Assembly: GCF_022581195.2 (NCBI RefSeq)
Contig: NC_061454.1
Span: 4,898,001 to 4,962,000, forward strand
Origin: Helicoverpa zea
Taxonomy: Eukaryota > Arthropoda > Insecta > Lepidoptera > Noctuidae
Reading direction: 5' to 3'
Length of the DNA: 64,000 nucleotides
Shown: positions 58,601 to 64,000 of the stretch, piece by piece
Layout: the number at the start of each line of letters is the position of its first letter
Position numbering within the stretch: position 1 is the first letter of the stretch
Made by a program: the position numbers and the translations under genes
Notes under the pieces: generated by a model
What the model saw: only the letters and a program-made list of their open reading frames with translations
Databases searched by the model: none
What the model was told of the DNA's origin: nothing

Positions 58601-61600
58601 TATACCAGTGGTTCTTAACCGGTGGTCCGCGAAGCTTAGCTTCGCGACGTTGCTATACGTTATCTAACTTAATTTTTATCGACTTATAATTGCGAGCGGG
58701 GGTTTTCGCATGGACGTATATCGGGTGTGTCGTACCTAGTCCCCCCATTCATGAAAATGTATGTTTGAGCTACTTAATATTTGTTATTTTATTGCTATTT
58801 TACGTAATATTTTGTCGAAGTCCAATAAAAATTTCGCGCTCGCTTCGCTCGCATATTCAGAAAATATATGCCCTCATTTTTGCATTTGTCAACAAACAAA
58901 AAGTTAGTACGTTTGGGCTAAATTTTACGTAATATTTGGTTTAAGTCCGATAAAATTTCACGCTCGCTTCGCTCGCGTATTCAGAAACTATATTATGGCC
59001 CTTATTTTTGCATTTATCAACAAACAAAACGTTAAGTACGTTTGGGCTAAATTTTACGTAATTTTAGTTTTAAGTCCGATAAAAATTTCGCGCTCGCTTC
59101 GCTCGCGTAATCAGAAACTATATGCCCTTATTTTTGCATTTGTCAACAAACAAAAAGTTAAGTACGTTTGGGCTACATTTTACGTAATATTTGGTTTAAG
59201 TCCGATAAAAATTTCGCGCTCGCTTCGCTCGCGCATTTGGAAACTACATAGGCAAGTTTTTCTTTATTTGCATTTGCTTACCTACACAACTGCCGACATG
59301 CGTTTGGCTTTGAGTAGAACTGACCCAAAACTACAGATTTTTTTTGATAAATAATAAAGAAATGAGTGCTAATTTAGGTCCCCGGCAAGACAAACTTTAG
59401 TTAAAGTGGTCCCTCATGTCAAAAAGGTTAAGAACCACTGCTTTATACAGATAATTTTAGTTCAAAAGTAAATAGACTTCGGCTTTGGCTGAATTGTTTC
59501 TGAAAAAAAAGTCTGTGAAATTCGTACCTTTTCACGCATAAAACGTTCGTTTCCAGAGAAGTTTGACTTGTGTATTTATTGCAAAAAAATATAGGATAAA
59601 AATACAGCTTCTGCGGATTTTTACATAAAAAAGAAAACGTAGTGACAACATAGTGTTTGTCTTATAAAGCATTTCTCATATACTTTGCACAGTAAAATTC
59701 AAGAATATAAATAAAATCTTCCAGGCTGCGTACGACGTCGCTATGGCTAAACTTAAACAGGAATACACCGCCAACCCGTCCTCATACAACATGCATAAAG
59801 AGTGCACACTTTGGACCCAACATTGGCTCAAATGCGCCAAGGAGCTCAACCAATGGGATTCGTTACTGGAACTGGGCTTGACAAGGAGTGGGAGAGACCC
59901 ATTCTTGATATTGGAGAGCTCGTGGAGGAATCCTAATTGGACCACAATGAAGGAGGCGCTTGCTGAAGTTGAATATAACTGTCCTAAGGAATTGGGTATG
60001 TGTTTTTGATATAACTTTTGGAAAATTGTATTGGTGGTTTTCGAGTATTTGAGGTCATTGTTCAGTTGGTCAATTAAGCATATCCGGTTGAAGTGGTGTA
60101 GATAAAATCCACTGCAGTTTTCATATTATTATTTTTTGGTTGGATCTTATCAACTGACCGCTTATGGCTGTGGGTGCAGCGTGGAAAGTGTCAGACTCTT
60201 ACTGCCTAAAATCCATGTCCAATCCAAATCTTAAGCCCTTTATGTACCAGGGCCGCGGTAACGGTAACGCTTTCGAAAAATCCCACAGCTTCAGTTTCAT
60301 AATAAGCTCAGTCAAAGATGAACACATAGCTTTGTGAACGTTCTATGCGAGACTATTAATCCATAACATAAATTATTCTCAATGACACGTTACGTTCCTG
60401 TAGCATGGCTAGTAAACCTGTACCGCGGCTACCTGTGCATATGCGCGGGCGGCGAGGCTCAGCTCCCGGGAGTAGAACGTCACGCGGAGGCGGCGGCGGC
60501 TCAGGCGCTGCGCGAGTGGCGACGTCTACCCCGTCTCGTGTCCCACGCGCATCTGCCGCTCCTCCGCGCCGCTCAGCAGCTCATGGAGCTCAGCGAGGCC
60601 GCGCAGATACATACCGTGAGTACCTCCTCCCCACCCTTCCTCACTCCTTGCAATAACACCTCCTGTACACAATCGCCACTGACACTACACTTTGGATTTG
60701 ATTTGAAAATAGAACACGTGTGGCTCGGCGATTTTGGTAGCCAGTTTCACCGGTCACTGATAAAAAATCTAGTCTCTAGGCTAGCCTATTCTAACTTATC
60801 TGACTATCTGTCTATAACTTTTGGTTTCACAGGTCTCAGATAGCATATATAATATCTGGTAAAAATGATAAGCATTCTTTATCTGGCAGATAATATTAAC
60901 ATTCAGATAACTAACTGACACTTTATCGGTAACCAGTGAAACCGGGCAAAACTGAGTTGATTAAAAATATTAGAATTTCAAATTAGATGAGAACTTTTGT
61001 ATGGCGTTTTGGATTTGGTCTGCATAGACATTTTTACTAATGAGAATGATGTAGACTTTGCGCCGTGCACACACATAATAACATGAACTAAATGTACATA
61101 GTTATAACTAATTTCATAATTTATCTTTTACACCATTTGTAGTGCTAAAATATTTCCTAAATGCTTTCTATAATTATAAAAAGGAGCTTACGATTTTAAT
61201 CAATTATAGTTAAACAAAAAGTTTACTCATATCTTAGACGCTTTCACGCACTTATTTAGTTTCAATTTTTGCATGCTATTTAAAGATTACTATTTAGAAC
61301 AATAAGAATTACAGTCATAACTACGAAGTCTTAGATGAACTTAATGCTATGCTCAACAAAATTCTAAAATTAAATAGACGTCAGAAATGCGCCGCCACCG
61401 GCCATTGTGTACAGGAGCCGATTAACAAGGCTCTACGTATCGTTTCACTTGCGTATCTATCGCTGTTACACGCTGCCACGCAGCACATGAAACACCTGGA
61501 AGCCACCGAGTCTTCACAGATACACGCCGTGAGTATAAACATCTGTGAACCGAAAATGTTTAAATGGAGCATGTTTGTGTCGAACAACCATTTCTGACGT

Positions 61601-63411
61601 TTCTGTGTTATTTAAAGGCATTCTATCGCCAGAGATGTGTAGGCTGTGTCTTCTTCCCAACCCTGGATTTTAATTTAAAGTAATTAAATACTAAAGTTGA
61701 GGTGTTATATAGGGGTTGCTGCACAGCCGTCCGACATCGCTGCACGATATGAAGGCCATAGTGAAGACGTGGCGCAACCGCCTGCCCGTGGTAGCCGACC
61801 CGCTGTCGCACTGGGGCGCCATCTTCACGTGGCGTCAGCACCACTACCAGTTCATCGCGTCACACTACGACTCGCAGGCCGACCACGCGTCCAACCACAG
61901 CATGCTCGGCGTCCACGCCAGCGCTCAGGTAACTACCTCCAACATATAGTATGTCCGATATAACTTGACGAGTTCCAACATAGTTGTTTAGCTGCACAGT
62001 ACAAAGTTTGCTACTGCGCAGCCATTCGACTACAGACTCGCTAATTTATTCCGGACGTAGTGTTCCTGCCCGTGAACATCCACTGCTGATGGGTTACGGT
62101 TGTAAGGCGTTCGTTAGCTAAGAAGGCGGTCAGACTTGCCAGTATGGGCTTATTCAAAATGCTAATAACGATATTGCGGCTACCAGACCGTATTTTGAGT
62201 AGGCATACGTGATTACGGCAAATGAAAACAAGATCTAGGATGACCCAAGCTCAGCAGTACATGTTCACGGGCTCAGCTGGTGATAATATCACGCACAATG
62301 AGTTCAAACATTGTTGAGGATCATTGCCGTAATCACCAAACTGGATTTGGATAAATGGCATCTGGTGTTATTTTGTACACAGGTCTCTGCCACAATCCAA
62401 AGTTCTGATGTAAGTAAATACCCCTTAGTAAGTTTTATTGGCCTCATTTGATCGTACCCTTCAGCCAACAATATCGGCTTCTTAAGTTAATACCGTGTCT
62501 CCGTACGGTCAAGTGGGGCGTACCTCATCATGTCTTATATATGTCTTAGTGGTGAGGGAGATTTTTTGTATCAGAGTAGTAGAGCACTGTAGACAATTTT
62601 ATTAGAACATCAACTTCTGTGTCGCATAACAAATGTTGTCATCCTACCTTATCTATTTCAGGCTATAATTCACTTCGCAAAGATAGCAAGGAAACACAAC
62701 TTGTCAGGCGTCTGCCTAGACTCTTTGCACAGAATATACACAATACCTAGTGTTCCGATCGTGGACTGCTTCCAAAAGATCCGACAACAAGTCAAGTGTC
62801 ACATTCAAATGTCGTGGACTGAAGGCAAGGAGGAATTACAGGACGGCATAGATATGATAGAATCCACGAACTTTAAGTATTTCACTAAAGAGATGACCGC
62901 TGAGTTTTATGCGTTCAAAGGTTTGCTTTTAGCGCAACTCGGTAGGTCGGAGGACGCGAACAAAGCGTTCGCGGCGGCCGTACAACTGCACGATACGTTG
63001 GTGAAGGCATGGGCCCTCTGGGGAGACTATTTGGAGCAAATATTCATAAGGGATCCCCGACAGATACAAGTAGGAGTGTCCGCTATGACTTGCTTCTTGC
63101 ACGCCTGTCGACACCAGAACGAATCTAAATCAAGGAAATACTGCGCTAAAGTAAGAATAACTCGTTATTACTAACAATATTTTATTATAATATTATTCAT
63201 ATTGACGATTAACTAATTCGACGATTTTTTGTCTCAATTATTTTAGGTTCTATGGATGCTAAGTTTCGATGACGAAAAGAACAGCCTCGCTGAAGCTCTA
63301 GACAAGTATTCAGTGGGCGTTCCGCCTGTCCAATGGTTGCCATGGATACCGCAACTGCTAGCCTGCCTCGTCCAATACGATGGAAATGTCATACTCAATC
63401 TTCTGAGCCAT
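39334..63411 (+). CDS. Nipped-A: Nipped-A / Tra1 / TRRAP, PIKK-family pseudokinase scaffold (3' end off window)
   Basis: Large activator-binding subunit of the SAGA and TIP60/NuA4 acetyltransferase complexes. Thirty-eight coding exons join in phase to give about 3,221 codons that are collinear with human TRRAP from the N-terminus (SENFE...LSSPQYPQFLEH) to the FAT domain (VPPVQWLPWIPQLLACLV). HEAT repeats fill most of it, and the FAT domain begins in the last ten exons. The FRB, pseudokinase and FATC regions, about 600 residues in the human protein, must lie to the right. The ATG at 39334 was chosen as the first in-frame AUG; MMAS and MAS starts are both possible. Exon coordinates are given in the sub-entries. 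A possible mutually exclusive exon pair and a microexon occur in the FAT region. Introns hold SINEs, MITEs and a second P-like element. Confidence 0.95.
39700..39895 (+). repeat. Degenerate SINE in Nipped-A intron 1
   Basis: ACCAAGGGGTATTGGGTTGC, then CCGGGTTACTGGGTTGACG, and a tail CAGATGATGACAACAACAGG match the plus-strand SINE body at 13300-13490 with substitutions. Upstream sequence to about 39540 may be the older head. Confidence 0.65.
41181..41250 (+). repeat. Short SINE tail in Nipped-A intron 4
   Basis: AGGTTAGACTGGAAGCTGAC, then CCCAACATAGTTGGCAAAAT and a GATGATGATT end are the last 70 bases or so of the common SINE. It is flanked by similar TTTTATTTT stretches that may be the target duplication. 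Confidence 0.65.
43377..43384 (+). other. Tandem (NAGNAG) splice acceptor of Nipped-A exon 9
   Basis: The intron ends CCCAGCAG, giving two adjacent AGs (at 43380-43381 and 43383-43384). Both keep the frame, and use of the first would add one Gln at the start of the exon. The flank is a low-complexity Thr-rich linker, so either choice is likely tolerated. Confidence 0.6.
43711..45522 (+). CDS. Nipped-A: Nipped-A exon 10 (large 604-codon exon, about residues 649-1252)
   Basis: A single long exon of 1812 bases, bounded by TTTGCAG and a CAG/GTAAAA donor. It is strongly similar to TRRAP throughout, with HKQHMKDLFVELCLTVPVRL, MLMDPLVSALNGS, LRTLELCVDNLQPDFLY and LLFVMMDLTGEVS-type blocks. This is the stretch of Nipped-A most readily recognised by homology. 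Confidence 0.95.
45603..50955 (+). CDS. Nipped-A: Nipped-A exons 11-22 (central HEAT solenoid, about residues 1253-2076)
   Basis: Exons: 45603-45801, 45984-46219, 46357-46597, 46714-46915, 47047-47380, 47644-47805, 48114-48365, 48818-49017, 49260-49330, 49668-49873, 50199-50372 and 50761-50955. Landmarks are PPKKHLLRHQPANAQ (11), LCEAEDAMLGKLPCYK (12), MIEAGSPFREPLVKFL (14), KLRRLMTFAWPCLL (18), HSLLKAHAVEARSVVRQ (20) and MQRLGFSATASLEHRRLAV (21). Exon 19 is only 71 bases. Exon 22 carries the variable Ser-rich segment before PLDRQHVDVVVNLL. All phases are consistent. Confidence 0.93.
49416..49483. repeat. Two adjacent perfect palindromes in a Nipped-A intron
   Basis: A 43-bp palindrome (21-bp arms, single central base; 49416-49458) centred on TTCGCTTGAAGCGAA is followed two bases later by a 23-bp palindrome (49461-49483, GTTACAAGCGA arms). 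Both arms are exact. It is probably the end of a transposable element whose other terminus I cannot define. Confidence 0.7.
51353..51440 (+). repeat. SINE body fragment in Nipped-A intron 22
   Basis: CGTGTTCCGTCGTAGGTC and CAGGGCCGCGGTAACTCTTT match, in inverse orientation, the sequence at the very start of the window. This is a third context for the same repeat family. Confidence 0.65.
51545..57048 (+). CDS. Nipped-A: Nipped-A exons 23-32 (about residues 2077-2722)
   Basis: Exons: 51545-51688, 52057-52305, 52560-52850, 53091-53204, 53507-53709, 54450-54688, 55012-55240, 55647-55833, 56267-56397 and 56898-57048. Landmarks are SRRCVLLLKAALKPD (23), LKPLQRGLAACVSS (24), SPSYIDRLLQPLMRVLQ (25), LREKSILLVKLMQYVEKRF (27), LEPAFLAGLRCPQPNIRAKF (28), an acidic Ser/Asp linker (29) and MKYLGKTHNLWHRMTL (32). 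Exon 23 is very GC-rich compared with its neighbours. Confidence 0.92.
53960..54332 (-). repeat. Full-length tRNA-derived SINE with perfect 15-bp TSD
   Basis: On the minus strand it begins GGTGGCCTAGTGGGTAAAGG (box A-like) with a B box-like GCGTTCGATCCC. The body runs to a tail ending AGGATGATG. CAAAACAGACAATCA is duplicated exactly at 53945-53959 and 54333-54347. It lies antisense in the intron between Nipped-A exons 27 and 28, 117 bases before the exon 28 acceptor. Confidence 0.92.
55520..55565. repeat. Perfect 46-bp palindrome in a Nipped-A intron
   Basis: The 16-bp arms AAATTAATCGGGTACC and complement enclose a centre (TGTAGGTACCTGTA). The whole can fold as a stem of over 40 bases. No function is evident. 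Confidence 0.6.
56515..56790. repeat. Degenerate pyrimidine-rich repeat tract
   Basis: The core CTTATGTA(C/T) recurs about seven times at irregular spacing of roughly 20-45 bases. CCCCTT- and TACTAC-type words are interspersed and there is strong C+T bias on the plus strand. It lies upstream of the exon 32 acceptor. It looks like an eroded minisatellite. The ORF it contains is compositional. Confidence 0.45.
57135..58094. mobile_element. Long member of the 'TTCGGCC' foldback family (composite)
   Basis: The left end TTCGGCCGTTCAGAGAATGC matches the MITE TIR only to CCTGACAC. The right about 165 bases (from TAACATTCATTGATTATTGA) are nearly identical to the 223-bp copies. Between them lie about 750 bases not found in the short copies, including an open frame at 57401-57649. 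It is either a longer relative closer to the autonomous parent or a short copy with a nested insertion (the inner sequence begins near ACTAGTGATGGGCAC). It lies in the intron between exons 32 and 33. Confidence 0.7.
57401..57649 (-). pseudogene. Possible C-terminal transposase remnant
   Basis: About 82 codons are open on the minus strand with no ATG at the start, ending in an acidic/serine-rich tail (GEDDDEDTTSSSKSESD) and TAA. The stretch LLLDRDIRIDSVIDNNIII precedes it. The composition resembles the C-terminus of a nuclear protein such as a transposase, and its position inside a longer TIR element fits that, but I recognise no family motif. A chance ORF is possible. Confidence 0.3.
58420..63411 (+). 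CDS. Nipped-A: Nipped-A exons 33-38 (FAT domain, about residues 2723-3221)
   Basis: Exons: 58420-58563, 59725-59995, 60404-60615, 61713-61928, 62662-63150 and 63247-63411. Landmarks are LLQEEDMWSGLWQKHARY (33), TQHWLKCAKELNQWDSLLEL (34), LVNLYRGYLCIC...EWRRLPRLVSH (35), SLHDMKAIVKTWRNRLPVV (36), VPIVDCFQKIRQQVKCHIQM and FTKEMTAEFYAFKGL (37), and LSFDDEKNSLAEALDKYSVG (38). The donor after exon 38 (CAT/GTGAGT) is followed 12 bases later by a P-like element, so the next exon lies beyond it. Confidence 0.93.
58606..59440. mobile_element. hAT MITE, copy 2, with expanded internal tandem repeat
   Basis: 835 bp, with TIRs CAGTGGTTCTTAACC and GGTTAAGAACCACTG and a perfect 8-bp TSD CTTTATAC at 58598-58605 and 59441-59448. 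It is inverted relative to the copy at 17512. Units starting near 58820, 58946, 59075 and 59201 (period 125-129 bp, core GCGCTCGCTTCGCTCGC) make a 3.5- to 4-copy tandem array. ORFs here follow the repeat and are not genes. It lies in the intron between exons 33 and 34. Confidence 0.92.
60160..60300 (+). repeat. Degenerate SINE fragment upstream of exon 35
   Basis: GTGTCAGACTCTTACTGCCT and CAGGGCCGCGGTAACGGTAA match the window-start SINE body. It ends about 100 bases before the exon 35 acceptor. Confidence 0.6.
61335..61528 (+). other. Nipped-A: Candidate mutually exclusive duplicate of Nipped-A exon 35 (35b)
   Basis: It lies 719 bases after exon 35. It has an acceptor (GTCTTAG), 194 bases, and a GTGAGT donor identical to that of exon 35. 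Read with the single base carried from exon 34 it is open for 65 codons and ends in phase 0, exactly as exon 35 does. Its C-terminal half aligns: VSHAHLPLLRAAQQLMEL (35) against VSLAYLSLLHAATQHMKHL (35b), and both end QIH(T/A). If both were included, 35b would be read in another frame and hit TAA within 11 codons, so inclusion must be exclusive. The upstream half has diverged, and the polypyrimidine tract is weak. It could be a functional alternative exon or a decaying duplicate. Confidence 0.6.
62383..62409 (+). other. Nipped-A: Candidate in-frame 27-nt microexon of Nipped-A
   Basis: GTACACAG is followed by nine codons (VSATIQSSD) and a GTAAGT donor, between exons 36 and 37, whose junction is phase 0. 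Inclusion would give HASAQ-VSATIQSSD-AIIHFAK within the FAT domain. Human TRRAP has a direct junction here. The splice signals fit well, but the segment is short enough to be chance. Confidence 0.35.
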
Positions 63412-63423
63412 GTGAGTAACAAA

Positions 63424-64000
63424 CATAGATATAATATTACTAAACAAGATTGCGCACGCTCAAAATATATATTTACGAAAATGAACTCTATTCTAACGCA
63501 ATAAGGTACTAAATTGGTTGCATAATACACAGAGGCAAATCCGAGCCGAGAGGGATAGTTCGAACGGAGGCTGTTTGTCTCTTTCTAACACCTTGCCAGC
63601 ATAAAAAAATGTTGTGATCAAAAGTTTTGTCTTCCCAAAAACAATTGAATCACTTATATTTTTATCTTATTTTAACAATTGTAAGTCAACAAATTAATAA
63701 CAATCGCATTAATTTATTCGTATTTATTATTAAAACATAAACAACATAAATTTTTATTTTGCTTTTTTTTATTTTCTAGCGGTAACCCTGAACATTCTTG
63801 GCGCGTAATCAGCATTTAAAATTTTGTTTATATTTTTTTGTATTAAATCAATTTAAACTATTAAAATGGTGAAAAAGTGTTGCGTTTCTACTTGCAAAAG
63901 TGAATCCTATGGTGGTTGCAATATATCGTTCCACAGGTTAGCTAATAATAACATTTTCGTAAACCAAACAACTAGGGTGCCCATGAATTCTTGTAACGAG
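63424..64000 (+). mobile_element. Second P-like element (left part, runs off window)
   Basis: It begins CATAGATATAATATTAC, 12 bases after the exon 38 splice junction, and is nearly identical over its visible 577 bases to the reverse complement of the 38062-39055 element. The preceding 8 bases, GTAACAAA, are the predicted target duplication. It is in the same orientation as Nipped-A and opposite to the first copy. It may be full length beyond the edge. Confidence 0.85.
63866..63936 (+). CDS. THAP-domain first exon of a P-like transposase (partial)
   Basis: ATG at 63866 encodes MVKKCCVSTCKSE...CNISFH in 71 bases, then a GTTAGC donor at 63937. It differs from the 38-kb copy by one residue (Ser for Tyr) in this exon. 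The C-x4-C start and FH match the beginning of THAP DNA-binding domains. Later exons are off the window. Confidence 0.7.

Noticed and set aside
58820..59240. Regularly spaced repeats that could suggest a CRISPR-like array
   Set aside because: Whole units of 125-129 bp are repeated, including the 'spacers'. This is a minisatellite inside a transposon in a eukaryotic genome.
58690..59354. ORFs of 80 and 119 codons with repeated peptide words
   Set aside because: They are translations of the roughly 126-bp tandem repeat inside the hAT MITE. The repeated peptides follow the DNA period and have no start context or homology.

Overview
This window looks like nuclear DNA of an insect, most likely a moth or butterfly. 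The evidence is AT-rich sequence, canonical GT-AG introns, insect-type orthologues, and interspersed repeats of a kind I associate with Lepidoptera (tRNA-headed SINEs and LINE tails ending in (GATG)n, and many foldback MITEs). The species cannot be named from the sequence. There are no CRISPR arrays, no operons, and no tRNA or rRNA genes outside SINE heads.

Five conserved genes are present. (1) 245-1457, minus: the first two exons of an Rm62 (DDX5/DDX17) DEAD-box helicase with an SR/Gly-rich N-terminus; its 3' part lies left of the window. (2) 2681-6655, plus: a complete 7-exon Additional sex combs (Asx) gene with DEUBAD, ASXM and PHD modules, divergent from Rm62 across about 1.2 kb. (3) 9516-24459, plus: a 7-exon ABHD2-type serine hydrolase with large repeat-filled introns. 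(4) 31901-37588, minus: a full-length plexin A (1895 aa) in one uninterrupted exon. (5) 39334-63411 and beyond, plus: the first 38 coding exons (about 3,221 codons) of Nipped-A/Tra1/TRRAP. The FRB, pseudokinase and FATC exons lie off the right edge.

The layout alternates genes with transposon-rich spacers. 6.7-9.5 kb holds the Asx 3' UTR and spacer. 24.5-31.9 kb is a repeat-strewn intergenic desert. 37.6-39.3 kb is the divergent PlexA/Nipped-A promoter region, occupied by a P-like element. The mobile elements are well preserved and several have exact target-site duplications: two hAT MITEs (8-bp TSDs), two PIF/Harbinger-like foldbacks (TTA or TAA), a nested TA-type MITE inside a SINE, SINE/LINE copies with 11-18 bp TSDs, three copies of a long-TIR foldback family, and two P-element-like transposons encoding the start of a THAP zinc finger.

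The most interesting points are: the two P-like/THAP elements in opposite orientation around 24 kb of Nipped-A; an in-frame, phase-matched duplicate of Nipped-A FAT-domain exon 35 that looks mutually exclusive; an in-frame 27-nt candidate microexon; a phase-perfect 156-nt candidate exon inside the ABHD2 gene; and the intronless plexin A. Asx (PR-DUB), Nipped-A (SAGA/TIP60) and Rm62 all act in chromatin or transcription, but in a eukaryotic genome their proximity need not be functional.
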